From: Symbiodinium natans
Lineage: Eukaryota; Sar; Dinophyceae; Suessiales; Symbiodiniaceae
Length of the DNA: 64,000 nucleotides
Direction: 5' to 3'
NCBI GenBank assembly: GCA_905221605.1
Contig: CAJNDS010002257.1
Span: forward strand, 225,779 to 289,778
Shown here: piece after piece, positions 1 to 11,342 of the stretch
Position numbering within the stretch: the first letter of the stretch is position 1
Layout of the letters: every line of letters starts with the position of its first letter
Notes under the pieces: model-generated
Database searches by the model: none
What the model was told of the DNA's origin: nothing
What the model saw: the letters and a program-made list of their open reading frames with translations, nothing else
Translations under genes and position numbers: made by a program

Positions 1-64
1 CTGGTTCTCCGCAGGGAAAAAAATTAGGTACCCTACATAATTCCCTACAGGGCAATATACGGGG
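1..64. repeat. possible fragment of inverted-repeat family A
   Basis: The window opens with CTGGTTCT, the same eight bases that begin the family A elements at 210 and 702, followed by a GGTACC-containing stretch as in the copy at 31587. No matching right arm is visible here, so this is either a truncated element or chance similarity. Confidence 0.25.
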
Positions 65-209
65 ATGTAAGGTGCCTCTAAGTATCAGCCACCATGAGAC
101 CCCAATCCCTAAGCCCTCATGGGCTGAAACCCTCAAGCCAATACCGGAAGAGCTAAGCCCTGTCAGCTCTCTGCCTCGGAGCCCTCCGTTGTTAACGCTG
201 ATAATCTGG

Positions 210-304
210 CTGGTTCTTAGTAGGAATGAGGGAATGAGGGCCCTACTTATACCCTTTAAGGGATTATCTAGGGCCTCATTCCCTCATTCCCTACTAAGAA
301 CCAG
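210..304. mobile_element. Family A palindromic element (MITE-like), copy 1
   Basis: A 95-bp sequence with near-perfect terminal inverted repeats. The left arm begins CTGGTTCTTAGTAGG and runs through two AATGAGGG words; the right arm is its reverse complement and ends CTACTAAGAACCAG. The arms are about 36 bp and the centre holds a smaller CCCTTTAAGGG palindrome. It has no coding capacity, so if mobile it would depend on a transposase elsewhere. No target-site duplication is clear. Copies 2 and 3 are at 702 and 31587. Confidence 0.75.
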
Positions 305-701
305 GGGGTAATCACAGTGTTGGTAATGATGACAATGATGTAATCAGGACGACGCCGAAAGCATAACGGCACTGAGAAGACACCAGAGGACAACAATATT
401 CATCGCACTAAGAAGAACCAAGAAAACACCAGCGATGACCACAATAAGGGCAACAATGAAAATCACAAAAACGGTAAGCTTAAGAATCGAGCCACAGAAG
501 TACTCCCTAAACCCTAAAACCCCCCTGATTATCGGGGTCTAGTCCGGAAAGAGATAACAAACTCAGCTGCGACTACGCGGAAAAAGACGGAAACTCATCT
601 GCGGCAATTTTGGCGGGGCCTTTCGAGCTTGAGGCCTTTTGGAGGACTACAAGCGAGGCACAAGGACACCGTCGCCAGGCCTTTGGTGATTCTGTAACTG
701 G
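305..701. other. unique sequence without recognised gene
   Basis: This stretch is A-rich in its first half and moderately GC-rich in its second. Only short open frames are present and none shows a recognisable domain. A single CCCTAAACCCT word lies near 507. Confidence 0.5.
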
Positions 702-966
702 CTGGTTCTTGGTAGAAAATGAGGGAATGAGGTCCCCCGTATAACCCCTTAAAGGGTATACAGCGGTATACATGACCAGGAAGAAAGTTTCGTCGCTCTT
801 GACAAGACGAGGTGGACGGAGGAGAGCGGAGTAGTGCCTCGTGGTTTTGTCCTGGCCTGGCCAGCGGAGGAACTATAAGCCACCCGAATAAATTGCGAGT
901 ACGACGAACTCTCCGCCTGCCGCAGTACACAGGGTCCGAATTCCCTCATTCCCTACTAAGAGCCAG
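702..966. mobile_element. Family A element, copy 2, with internal insertion
   Basis: The left arm (CTGGTTCTTGGTAG, then AATGAGGG) starts at 702 and the right arm ends at 966 with CTACTAAGAGCCAG. The inner palindrome GTATAACCCC/GGGTATAC lies at about 736-759. The element is 265 bp against 95 bp in copy 1; the extra ~175 bp (about 760-935) lies between the central palindrome and the right arm and looks inserted. Frames open across it show no domain. Confidence 0.6.
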
Positions 967-1359
967 GAGGTGTAAGGTGAACAAGCTCGAAAGTAAGGCC
1001 ATGTCTTCAAACTGTTGCGTTCTCAGCCCGCCGATGCTGCACCTTAAGCCCGAAACCCTAAACCGCAAACCCCCGGGACTCACAGCCGGCTCGGGGAGTT
1101 TGGGAGGTCTGTTTTAGAGGTGTTGGGCTTGTGAGGGTACGTGTGCGGGGAGGAGCGGGGGAGCGGATTGCTCTAAAATCAGCCGCCCCACCCCGTATCG
1201 GTAAATTCATATCATAGAACTTCATAGAACCCATGAAACGGACCCCTTAAAGGTTCCCCGTTGTTGTGCTGCAGGGTGTGGGTTTAGCAGCAAGGTTGTC
1301 GCTGACAGCACCCAGCCTTGACCTCGGGCCATGTGTGCAGGCACTCCTGCGTGGTCAAG

Positions 1360-1425
1360 TGTTTAGGGTTTAGGGTTTAGGGCTTAGGGTTGGGGCTTAG
1401 GGTTTCGGGTTTAAGGCCTAAACCC
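1360..1425. repeat. telomere-like array with head-to-head junction
   Basis: Three TTTAGGG units and several variants on the plus strand run into a C-strand segment at about 1419. GGGTTTA at 1407-1413 and TAAACCC at 1419-1425 are exact inverted copies separated by five bases. Confidence 0.75.
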
Positions 1426-2429
1426 CAAACCTTAAACCTGGGGGTCCAGGGCAGACTCATCATTACAAGACCTACCGGAAACTGTATGCGGGAGAGTCCC
1501 CGAAAGGACGGGGGTGGGGGGGTGTGTCCAAGGGGGCGAGGTTTCGGTACCTTCAGGTTAATCGAGTCTCAGGGCTCAGGGTTTAAGATGAGGTTTTGGG
1601 GAAGGAGTATCGGAACTTGCCCTGAACATGACAGCCAGCGTTTTCTAGGGCTCAGCAGAGTTCCCTCAACCCAGCCTCTACTTATTTGGTAGATCTGGGC
1701 AAGGCCCTGGTCGGATAAAACTGGCAAGCACATGCCGACCCGATCGGAAAGCACAGGCGACTGGATGGGCAAACCCGAGGCCCTGTGCTAAACAACCCTA
1801 AACAAGCTTAAGTTTCTTTCGTTTCTGATAAGCTGGGACAAAACGACAAAAAAGGCACACGCGTGCCCCCCCCCACCCGGCACCCGAATGCGTCCTTCCG
1901 TCGGCACAGGCGCCAGAGGTTGATCTAATCTTTCGCACCGACTGACCTGGAAAGCCCGATCACAAAAACACACACCTTAAAAATGGTTTAGGGGTCAACA
2001 ACGGTTTTAAGGGCTTTCAAAAAACCTGAAAGGGTTTAGGGGTTTAAGGGGTTTTCCAACATCCCGACCCTTCTACCCCCGCCCACTTAAACCCCTAAAA
2101 CCCCGGACGAACTCCAAAACGGGCAGGGAACCCCCTAAGCCCCCCTGGATTAAGGAGTATTCCCTGAATCACAGGGGATTCTTGGTATGATTTACGAAAA
2201 AAACATTGCGTAGAGAAGGGTTTGGGATATTCTGGCAAGGTGGCCTCGATTCGGAGAGGTTGGGGCTTTCGGAGTCTCGCGGAAGGCTGTGGATCCTCCC
2301 TGGCAGGGTTTAGGACTACCTTCAAGGGCTTAGGCTCAGAAGCACCCAACCCTAAACCCCAAGCTCTACACTCAAAGTGCTCTGCGCACCCATGTGAGAA
2401 GCCACCCACCAAGAAACAGCGAAGCCTTA
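1426..2429. other. mixed sequence without recognised gene
   Basis: Unique sequence interrupted by isolated degenerate TTTAGGG/CCCTAAA words. Several short overlapping frames are open on both strands, as expected of GC-rich stop-poor sequence. I see no domain or codon-periodicity clue. Confidence 0.5.
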
Positions 2430-2619
2430 GGGTCTAGGGTTTAGGGTTTAGGGTTTAGGGTTTAGGGTTTAGGGTTTAGGGTTTAGGGTTTAGGGTTTAG
2501 GGTTTAGGGTTTAGGGTTTAGGGTTTAGGGTTTAGGGTCTCGGGTCTAGGGTTTCGGGTTTCGGGTTTAGATTTCAGGGTTTAAGGTCCAAGGTTTAGGG
2601 AGATCCTGAACCCTAAACC
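2430..2619 (+). repeat. telomere-like array (TTTAGGG)n ending in an inverted unit
   Basis: More than a dozen uninterrupted TTTAGGG units (about 2437-2536) are followed by TCTAGGG, TTCGGG and other variants. The array ends with GGTTTAGGG (2592-2600) facing CCCTAAACC (2611-2619) across a 10-base spacer. Confidence 0.95.
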
Positions 2620-3242
2620 ATTAACACACGACAAAGTGGCGATTGAAAGCTTAGGCCTTTGTGTGTTATCAAGGTTGGGTTCCACCGCAACCTAGGTCAG
2701 ATAGCTCGGAAGGGATCCCATCCATGCAGACTAAAATCTCCAAACCCTTAAAATCCCCAAACCCTCAAGCCCCGGTGTGTCGAAGACCGTTTCAAGTTTA
2801 AAAGGGGAACTCCTCAACAACTCCCCGACACTGTCCGCGGACCCGAACACTTCATGAACCACAAGCTCTGACCCGAAGCAATCAAACCCAAAACCCTCAA
2901 ACTCTCGGGCGAGGCACAGGCTAAACGGCTAAACGGTCACGACTGCTACGTTGCCTCGCGCACGGTGGCCTCCTGCCAAGTGCACTGGGCTACGGGTTTA
3001 GGGTTTAAGTTTGGGGGGTTAAGGCTTCGGGTATATACATCCCGTGGACGCTAGAAACCCTGTAAGCCATCTTCCCTAAACCCTTACTTATCCCATAAAC
3101 ACCTACAAACACCCTAATTAAATCCTAAAACCCTGAACCCCAAACCCGACACCCCCTCAGTTCCTCCTGCTCCTCTTGGGGCCCCTCGGGCGGCAGCCAT
3201 CCACACGCCAGCACCAGCGCGGATGCGGCAGCCAGGAAGCCT
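2620..3242. other. no gene recognised
   Basis: Unique sequence with isolated CCCTAAA-like words on both strands. I see no credible coding frame. Confidence 0.5.
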
Positions 3243-3361
3243 GCGGTTCAGGGTTTGGGGCTTGGGGAGGGTTTAGGGTTTAAGGTTTGGGGTTTGGGGT
3301 TTAGGGTTCAGGGTTCAGGGTTCAGGGTTTGAGGGTTTCGGGTTTAGGGTTTGGGTTCAGT
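3243..3361 (+). repeat. mixed-variant telomere-like array
   Basis: TTTAGGG, TTTGGGG and a short run of TTCAGGG alternate over about 120 bp. Confidence 0.85.
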
Positions 3362-3782
3362 TCGGGTCCCCTGGGCCCTGGACCCTAGTGGGGCTTTGCG
3401 TTTGGGGTCTAGCAAGTATTGTCACCTAGCAGCCCGCAGAAGAGAGCGGCACCGCGGCGAAGCCGTGGCGCTTGAAGATGTGCCCGGCGGCCTTTCAAAG
3501 AGGTGGTTCAAGATCTGGGGATTAGGGCTTCAGGCTAGGGTTGAAGGGTTCAGGGCCAATGGTATAGGAGTATAAGAAACAAGTGCCAGGACAGCTGTAC
3601 AGAACGACCGATGAAGGACCTATCTCGGCGGTTGAGGGCTTTGAGGGCTTTGATGGCTGTAGAGTTAACGGGTAAAAACTGCTGTGTGCGTGCTCTAAAT
3701 CCTGAGCGAGATGCTCGTGTAAACCTAAACAAGGGAAAACAACAAGTAAAAACATGAAAACAAGGGCAAATAAATGTGTCTC

Positions 3783-3905
3783 CATACATACATACATACA
3801 TACATACATACATACATACATACATACATACATACATACATACATACCTACGTACGTACGTACGTACATACATACATAGTATATATATATATATGTATGC
3901 ATACA
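3783..3905. repeat. CATA microsatellite passing into CGTA and TA tracts
   Basis: About 16 CATA units give way to CGTA units, a return to CATA and then an alternating TA run. Open frames across it (Tyr/Ile/His/Thr-rich) are repeat readings. Confidence 0.95.
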
Positions 3906-4081
3906 GATGTATATAACTACATAATTATATGTATATCCCAAAGGCCTACGTGCCTAAAGACACCTGCAGTTCGACCGCCCAGCTCCGCACCTGCACGGCC
4001 AGGATGCTGCTCAGGGGCATCGTTGCCACACTGAGGCCGGTGACTGTGCCCAGCCTTGGAGCTTTCGGGTTTTCGGCTTTA

Positions 4082-4100
4082 GGGGGGGGGGGGGGGGGGG
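4082..4100 (+). repeat. G19 homopolymer
   Basis: An uninterrupted run of 19 G residues. Confidence 0.9.
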
Positions 4101-4398
4101 TCTCTTTGGGGTTTCGCGCGGTTTGAGCCCCAGCAGCCCTCCACCCCACTCCCTCCATTCGCCCCCCCACCCACGAAAGTGCGGGGAGTCTTTGCACCAG
4201 AGTGCTCTGGCGTTTCCTCTCTTCGAGAAAGTAGAGGTTTTCCTGTAAAACCATAGAGAGAAAATAGATGCTGTTTCTATGGGAAAAACATCAAGAATGT
4301 TGCAAACACAATGCTCGCAAGACAGCTTTTCAAAGGATTCCGATGTTGTAATGCAAGTTCTCTTCTGGGCATGAAGTTTAAAAAAATGGAGGGGGTTT

Positions 4399-4425
4399 GG
4401 GGGGGGGGGGGGGGGGGGGGGGGGG
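4399..4425 (+). repeat. G27 homopolymer
   Basis: An uninterrupted run of about 27 G residues, among the longest in the window. Confidence 0.9.
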
Positions 4426-4493
4426 CAGCCCCCCAGTTGCAAACACAATGCTCTCAGGACCGGCTTAACATGGAAACAACTCTAACACCACTC

Positions 4494-4556
4494 ACAATAA
4501 TAATAATAGTAACAATAATAATCATCATAATCATAATAATACTGATAATAATATTG
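4494..4556. repeat. AAT/ATC trinucleotide repeat
   Basis: Imperfect AATAAT units with ATC and ACA interruptions. Confidence 0.85.
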
Positions 4557-4609
4557 CGCTTGCATTTCTCTATGTCTTTCTTTCCGCTCTGGTTCGGTTC
4601 TTCCTTCAA

Positions 4610-4718
4610 CCCCAAACCCCAAACCCCAAACCCCAAACCCCAAACCCCAAACCCCAAACCCCAAACCCCAAACCCCAAACCCCAAACCCCAAACCCCAAA
4701 CCCCAAACCCCAAACCCC
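4610..4718 (-). repeat. CCCCAAA variant telomere-like array
   Basis: About 15 units of CCCCAAA (TTTGGGG on the other strand) with essentially no canonical CCCTAAA unit: an array homogeneous for one variant. Confidence 0.95.
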
Positions 4719-4835
4719 TATCCCTAAGCCAAGCCGCTCAGACTGCGGCACGTAGAAAGTGAGCAGGGAGCCCAGGGCTGTATTGGCAGAGTTGAAGCTC
4801 AGGATCCTGGCTGAGGCTGTTGGGGTTGGGTGTAT

Positions 4836-4980
4836 TTAGGGTTTAGGGTTTAGGGTTTGGGGTTTAGGGTTTAGGGTTTAGGGTTTGGGGCTTGGGGCTT
4901 GGGGTTTGGGGTTTGGGGTTTGGGGTTTAGGGTTTAGGGTTTAGGGTTTAGGGCTAAGGGCTAAGGGCTAAGGGTTTAGG
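4836..4980 (+). repeat. telomere-like array, TTTAGGG/TTTGGGG/CTAAGGG blocks
   Basis: Three internally uniform blocks follow each other: TTTAGGG, then TTTGGGG with CTTGGGG, then TTTAGGG and three CTAAGGG units. Confidence 0.9.
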
Positions 4981-4985
4981 GTTTT

Positions 4986-6275
4986 TGGGTTTTGCGGGTT
5001 TAGGCTTTCGGCGATTCGGGGTTTAGGGCCTAGGGCTAAGGAAGCATATTGGGAGCACATTGCAAACACGTCTTGTTCCACAAAAACCGAAGTGGTTGAT
5101 CGAAACTGGGGGGCCCTTATAAGAACAAAAGTATGTACAAATAGTTGTACATTTTTTTGCATCATGCATGTTGTTTTTCTTTTTTGTGTTCCTTGATTTA
5201 TAGAAACGAAACTTGGGCCTTCGCTTTGCCTTTGGGGCGGGGAGGGGGGTGGGGTTAAAGACTTCGGATGTAAGGATTTAAGCGTTCTAGACTGCAGGGA
5301 TTTGTGAAACGGACCCCCCACGCCCCTTAGACCATCATGGGCTTACGGTTTCGCCTTTTCCCCGAAAGGCTCTCACCTTCCTTAGAGGAGGCCGGGGCAC
5401 AGCGGCGCGAGCCACAGCACCAGCCCATGTTTGGATGGCGGCATCCTCAGCGTGGCGTCCCACGGGTCAAGAACTTGAGTTGTAAGTTGCCAGAATAAGA
5501 ACCGTAACTTTACAATCCAAGTATGGAAGCTCAGGTCCACGGTATATAATCTCCTCAGCGACCGAAAAGCTTGGAGATTTGGTGCTGGGATTTCGAGTGT
5601 AGGGACTGGGCGGCAGGACGGAATTCTTGTCATCGCTTGTGGCGAAGCAGCTTTACAAGGGATCCTTCATCTTAGAACTCCCGTAGCTGCATCTGGAAGG
5701 TGCTGTTGCGCGCGACAGGCGTGCAGGAGCACGAGAAAGATGAATGACCCTAAACCTTTGATCGGGCCACGACCATCCTTCAGTTTGGGGACTCCTGCTC
5801 AGCCTGGGCGACTGCTCGCTTTGGCCTTCTGTACTAAAATGTAGAAATTTGGTCGCGGGTCTGAGCGGTCCAGTGGTTTTCCCCAATTTTGCATGAACCC
5901 CTTGGCGGCCCCCTCGAGGCTGTTGTTGGAGGTTCACCGTGACCCCGCGAACTTTCATTGCTCAAAGAGAGCGCATTTTGAAACCAAAGAGGGCGCATTT
6001 GGAGACCCCTTGGCTGAAACTCTGTGGAACAAGACATGAGGTCCCCAAGTCCGCAAGCAGAGACCTGGATCCGAGGACGAAACGTGCCCGTCGATCCGAA
6101 CTTCAGACCGAGATGGGAGGCCCAGAATCCCAAAGTGCACACAAAACAGGCCCAGTCCCGAGGCATTTTTTCGAGCATCCATGGCGGAGATTCTGTGAAA
6201 ACTCAACCCCTAAACCCTGTCGGCTGTTCACATGGACCCAAAGCAACAGACCGAAAAAGGGGCGTTTAGGCTCGG
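4986..6275. other. repeat-poor stretch without assignable gene
   Basis: About 1.25 kb nearly free of telomere-like words. Frames of 80-117 codons are open on both strands between 5380 and 6290 and overlap one another, so none can be preferred. No domain is recognised. The sequence could hold exons of a spliced gene. Confidence 0.4.
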
Positions 6276-6431
6276 GGTTCAGGGTTTAGGGGGTCCAGAG
6301 ACTCGGGTTTTGGGTTTTAGGGGTTTTGGGGTTTTAGGGTTTAGGGTTTAGGGTTTAGGGTTTAGGGTTTAGGGTTTAGGGTTTAGGGTTTAGGGTTTGG
6401 GGTTTAGGGTTTAGGGTTTAGGGTTTAGGGG
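6276..6431 (+). repeat. telomere-like array
   Basis: Variants with extra T or G lead into about 14 TTTAGGG units with one TTTGGGG. Confidence 0.95.
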
Positions 6432-6559
6432 GAGAGCGCGGGGGTTTGAGCATCTTCCGACTGAAGACCCCACCGAAGCCATCCCAGCGGCAGGCCCAAA
6501 CCCAGCAGGCTCCCTCCGACGGTTACCTCAACTCGCGAACGGTCAAAGAAGCAGAACTA

Positions 6560-6724
6560 GGGATTAGGATTTAGGGTTTAGGGTTTAGGGTCTAGGGTCT
6601 AGGGTCTAGGGTCTAGGGTCTAGGGTCTAGGGTCTAGGGTCTAGGGTCTAGGGTTTAGGGTTTAGGGTTTAGGGTTTAGGGTTTAGGGTTTAGGGTTTAG
6701 GGTTTAGGGTTTAGGGTTTCGGGT
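6560..6724 (+). repeat. telomere-like array with uniform TCTAGGG block
   Basis: TTTAGGG units flank a run of about nine consecutive TCTAGGG units (about 6588-6652). Confidence 0.95.
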
Positions 6725-6916
6725 CTTACGTGCAACGCCCTGGCCCAAAAGGCCTACGAGGCCATGGGTTCTTATGCACCTGAAGCGTTTCCACAAGTAG
6801 CTTACCTGCTAAGAATTCCTAATGACAATAGTCAAGTTCTCTCTGAGGTCTTCTAAACAGAGAGCGAACAAATTTGCTTCGGAAACCAATAAATCCTGAA
6901 CTCGTAAACCGTCGAA

Positions 6917-7205
6917 GCGCTCTGAACCCTCTGAACCCTCTGAACCCTCTGAACCCTCTGAACCCTCTGAACCCTCTGAACCCTCTGAACCCTCTAAACC
7001 TTTCGAACCCTCTGAACCCTTTGAACCCTCTGAACCCTCTGAACCCTCTGAACCCTCTGAACCCTCTGAACCCTCTAAGCCCTCTAAACCCTAAACCCCC
7101 TAAACCCCCAAAACCCCCAAAACCCCCTAAACCCCCCCTAAACCCCCTAAACGCACTAAACCCAAAACCCAAAACCCAAAACCCTAAACCCAAAACCCTA
7201 AACCC
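6917..7205 (-). repeat. CTCTGAACC nonamer array plus CCCTAAA variants
   Basis: About 17 copies of the 9-mer CTCTGAACC with scattered substitutions, followed by CCCCTAAA and CCCAAAA variants. The 9-bp period keeps frames open on both strands, giving collagen-like Gly-Phe-Arg and Asn-Pro-Leu readings that I regard as artefacts. It resembles a CCCTGAA telomere variant with two added bases. Confidence 0.9.
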
Positions 7206-7318
7206 TGAATGGTTCCAGGCCACTGCGGACGTGACGTAGAGCTCCCAGGGGGCGGCGGAGGCCGGGACGAGCGACTGGGAGGCGATCTGGAGTAGGCCGA
7301 CCTGGGAGCTGAGGGCTG

Positions 7319-7730
7319 ATAGGGTTTAGGGTTTAGGGTTTCGGGTTTAGTATAGGCTATAGGCTATAGGGTTTAGGGTTTAGGGTTTAGGGTTTAGGGT
7401 TTAGGGTTAGGGTTCAGGGTTTAGGGTTTAGGGTTTAGGGCTTAGGGCTTAGGGCTTAGGGCTTATAGGGCTTAGGGCTTAGGGTTTAGGGCTTGGGGTT
7501 TGGGTTTGGGGTTTGGGGTTTGGGGCTTGGGGCTTGGGGCTTGGGGCTTGGGGTTTGGGGTCTGGGGTCTGGGGTTTGGGGTTTGGGGTTTGGGGTTTGG
7601 GGTTTGGGGTTTGGGGTTCGATCGGACTTGCGTCGTTCGATCCATGACTGGGTGACACAAATGATCTGGGGTTTGTTGAGGGTTTAGGGTTGAGGGTTGA
7701 GGGTTTTTGGGTTCGGGTTTAGGGTTTTGG
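7319..7730 (+). repeat. long mixed telomere-like array
   Basis: Successive blocks of TTTAGGG, TATAGGG-like words, CTTAGGG and then more than 15 TTTGGGG/CTTGGGG units to about 7618. After a short unique interruption, TTGAGGG and TTTAGGG variants resume at 7677. Confidence 0.9.
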
Positions 7731-8427
7731 GGGCCTGCATTTGGTGCTGATCGGGCTTTAGAGTAGTGAGATGCTTTTGGTAGGGCTCAGGGTGTCGCAT
7801 GTTTGCGCTGGGGCTTCTGGGAGATAAGGTTTGGGGGCTTTCTCAGGATTCCTGTGCAGGGGACAGGGTTTGGGGTGCAATTAGGGCTTTAGGTTCTTTT
7901 GAGTAACTTTGAGGGCACTTTGTGCTTGTCTTCTGACGGTGCTGCCTTATTCTTCCTCAGCTAAGGGAAAGGTTTTGAGTCCAGACTCAAGAGCTTTAAC
8001 TTGCGTTGTGTCTTGTTTTGGCTAGGGCTCCCGGTGGCGCATTGAGAAAAGAAGAGTGACTCCTGAAAGGGGATCGAGCTTTCATGAATTTGTCCCGCAG
8101 CACAGTTGCAGACACCCCGAAGCCTGTTTTGTGAGTCGAGGTGGCTCGACATCTCTTCGGGTTCAAGAGTTGAGATTGAAGGATTCGGGGGTTGTGAGCT
8201 TCAACCCTGAACCCGACATGCCTGCGCACACCCACACCCACGAAGGTTTCACCCTCACGCCCTCAGCCTCCCTGCCCTAAACCCTCAGCCTCCCTATCCG
8301 ACCCATCCCCGAGACCCCTCGACCCCAAAGCCACACGGGTCCCAGCTGCATAGGCCATGAGCATCGCCACCTCCGGTGCCCGCAAGCCAAAGGGATCCAT
8401 GGCGAACCTCAAAATGCAGGAGCGTTT
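7731..8427. other. unique sequence without recognised gene
   Basis: Short frames are open on both strands and none carries a domain I can name. Confidence 0.45.
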
Positions 8428-8532
8428 AGAGTTTAGGGCTAATAAGGGTTTAGGGTTTAGGGTTTAGGGTTTAGGGTTTAGGGTTTAGGGTTTAGGGTTT
8501 AGGGTTTAGGGTTTAGGGCTTAGGGTTTAGGG
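8428..8532 (+). repeat. telomere-like array
   Basis: About ten uninterrupted TTTAGGG units with degenerate ends. Confidence 0.95.
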
Positions 8533-8575
8533 GCCCTTCAACAGTTCCCACTACTTTCCCCTTATTGTGTGTATC

Positions 8576-8595
8576 GGGGGGGGGGGGGGGGGGGG
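8576..8595 (+). repeat. G20 homopolymer
   Basis: An uninterrupted run of about 20 G residues. Confidence 0.9.
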
Positions 8596-9105
8596 ACGGG
8601 GCCTGTGGGCACCGCGGACGGACCGTAAGAAGCCCCAACGTTTCGAAGCTCAGAAACGGCCTAAAAAGTTACGGGGCATAAGATCTGGGGTTGTGGGTTG
8701 GGGGAGGCTTGAAGCCGACACCGAACTTCTGGGTTTGGGGGTTTAGGGTTTAGGGTTTAAGGGTTAAGGGTTTCAGATTTAGGGTTTAGGGCTTATAGCC
8801 TAAATCATATGCTCTACTGGCTCCAAGAGAGACGGCGGCTGATCCGAGGCCGGGGCTGTTGAAGCATGAAGCAGATGCTGCCCGCCGAGCTGGCGAGGAT
8901 GACTTTGAAGCCAAGCACCGGCAGCACGCCTCGCCAAACTTTCGTTAAGGCCTACACCGTTGGGGCTTGGGGTTTAGGGTTTAGGGTTTTAGCGATCACT
9001 TTAAGGATTGAGTTAGCCTGCAAGAAAGAGCACGAAAAGCCGCAAAGCAGCGCTGGACATCCGAGTCCTGAGACGCCCTTAAGCCCCCCCCCGAAGCACT
9101 AATAG

Positions 9106-9153
9106 TGTATAGGGTTTAGGGTTTAGGGTTTAGGGTTTAGGGTTTAGGGTTTA
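9106..9153 (+). repeat. telomere-like array
   Basis: Six TTTAGGG units. Confidence 0.9.
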
Positions 9154-9294
9154 GTGTAAAGGCCCTAGGCCATTTAAACCCTGGCGGCCAGCGCTTGAGC
9201 TGCTAAGCTCCTTGTGAAGAACCAGTGATTCTCATGGCCCCTTGGGAAAGAAAGCTTAATGCTTGTCACGTCCCAGGAAGCCCTAAGAGCCTGA

Positions 9295-9396
9295 AACCCT
9301 AAACCCTAAACCCTAAACCCTAAACCCTAAACCCTAAACCCTAAACCCTAAATCCTAAACCCTAAACCCTAAACCCTAAACCCTAAACCCTAAACC
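9295..9396 (-). repeat. telomere-like array, opposite strand
   Basis: About 14 CCCTAAA units with one CCTAAAT variant, in opposite orientation to the array 140 bp upstream. Confidence 0.95.
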
Positions 9397-10517
9397 AGAT
9401 TGAGGGCTCAGGGTCCACCAAGCCACCCGGTCGTGGCAAAACCTGGAGGAGGTGTGCCACAGGCTCCGTGGCCACCGGCTCCTGGTCCGCATGGCCGTCG
9501 GGGCATGTGGGCTTTGGGAGTGGCGAGGTTTCTGGCAACTTAATAATGACAAGGGGTGCTGTTTCTGTGTTTGAATTCTAAACGTTCGTTAAGCTGGTGT
9601 TGGGGCTGTGCCGGGAAGAACTTGTGAAAGCCAATCATTCCGGCTGGAACAATCCCAGGAAGGCCTTTTTCACGGCAGGCAACGCGCCTGAGGCTCCGAA
9701 ACTTGCAAACCACAAAGCCGCCCGAGGTTTGGGGGGAGTGCGCAGGCAGCAGTAGACCCCGTTTTGGTGCACTACACAGCGAGGGACGGCGCAAAATTCG
9801 AACACGTCCGTACTTAATCTGTGCTCTGTCATCCCACGTGGAAGGGCCATGCCAGTCTGTACGACCTGCACATGTACACGTCAATATACGAACTATTAAA
9901 ATTAAAGCATCTCAATGATGAGTTCTAAGCATAATCTCCACATGGCACACGGCACAAAACGCAAGCGGATCGAGCGTGTACGTGCACTGTGCGCTTGCAA
10001 GCCAAACAAGCGAACGAGCACATCGATCGGGGCAGGCGCGCGAGTGTGCGGGCGAGTGCTCACACACTTTCAACATGTTGCAGATATTAGAATGCACCTG
10101 TAGAGACAGGGTTGAAAAGGCTAAATAGTAAAGTCACCGTATCGTCGTACGAGCATATAAGTTGTCGTGGGAACCAGGACAGTCTGGCTAAGCTGTATAT
10201 ATCGGTATATGCATAGGCTGCATAGCCGGTATAGGTTAGACGCAGTGTCAAGTCCAGGATCGGGCAAACGAAATAGACCGCATTCTCACAGTCTGTGCAA
10301 ACGCGCCGTGCAGTCTGATGTGACGCATGGCATCTGGCACAGTCTGCATGCGGCTTGCTCGCCGTGACTCCTCAACAAGTTGAGTAGATAGAGTAACAGA
10401 CCTTAGAGATTGTAGGAAGGGGCGCACGCGTTTGCAAACACAATGCTCGCGTAGCTCCTCGCGATGGCACGACGTGCTTTCACGCAAACTTGCGCAGCCT
10501 TAACAACGTACAGCACC
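9397..10517. other. repeat-poor stretch, possible exons not resolved
   Basis: About 1.1 kb without telomere-like arrays. Two overlapping minus-strand frames (about 9540-9884) and several plus-strand frames are open and cannot be ranked by eye. No RNA gene is recognised. Confidence 0.4.
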
Positions 10518-10570
10518 GTAAACCCTAAACCCTAAACCCTAAACCCTAAACCCTAAACCCTAAACCCTAA
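10518..10570 (-). repeat. telomere-like array
   Basis: Seven CCCTAAA units. Confidence 0.95.
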
Positions 10571-10684
10571 TGGGCTTCGGGGGTTGAGGAGGGAACTCTG
10601 GGGTTTACCGTGTAAGGCTTGAAGGTTCAGGGATTAGGGGTTTGGGCTTCAGGGTTTAAGGTTGAAGGGCCACAGCGCAACCCT

Positions 10685-10702
10685 CCCCCCCCCCCCCCCC
10701 CC
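10685..10702 (-). repeat. C18 homopolymer
   Basis: An uninterrupted run of about 18 C residues. Confidence 0.9.
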
Positions 10703-11342
10703 AAACCCCTTCTTTGCCGAACTCGCGCCTCACGCACGTCCTCCGGGTACAGCCATGCCACGGTGCTGACGACAGCGAGTTCCAGGCCAGCGGCAAGGAA
10801 GGCGATGTGCTTTGGGATCAAGAACCTAGCTCAGGGTGCGAGGGTTGAAGGCTTAGGAGTGAAAGGGTTGTAGGCTTAGGGTTTGAAGCTTTTGGTTTCG
10901 GGCTAAGATGTGGATAGTTTTCCCAGCAGCCTGTCCCAGGGAGAGTTCAAGGGGCTTCGGCATACCTGCTTGGCTAGGGCCTGGGCGGCTAGGGCTTGAG
11001 TGACATCACCAAGCTGCAGCAATTCACAAAAGCTGTTCGGCGCCTAAACCCCGAGCCCTAGACGGCAATCGGGTTTCCAAAACTTTGCATTTCCCGTCCT
11101 TTGCAACCTTTTCTGGCAGAAGTGCGCAAAGCTTCTTTGCCATGGCTGCACCAAAACCGTGACATGGCATCCTATTCGCCCCATGACTAGATGAAAGCCC
11201 CCCGAAACACCTAAACAAGTTGTTCCCTGAACCCTTTCAGTTGCTTTTGTCTAATTAAAAGTGCTTGCAAAAGAAGCCAAGGAAACAGCATTTGAGAAGG
11301 CTCCTGGAAGGGATCCCTCAACTCCCTGCAGCCTTACAGAAG

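Noticed and set aside
3522-3941. 139-codon minus-strand frame rich in Tyr and Met-Tyr-Val-Cys repeats
   Set aside because: Its N-terminal half is a reading of the CATA microsatellite and the rest has no domain.
5834-6289. Overlapping frames of 83-116 codons on both strands
   Set aside because: They occupy the same DNA in several frames and none shows a domain or splice context that would choose between them.
6819-7239. Collagen-like Gly-Phe-Arg frame (minus) and Asn-Pro-Leu frame (plus)
   Set aside because: Both are produced by the 9-bp CTCTGAACC repeat; no secretion signal or non-repeat domain is present.
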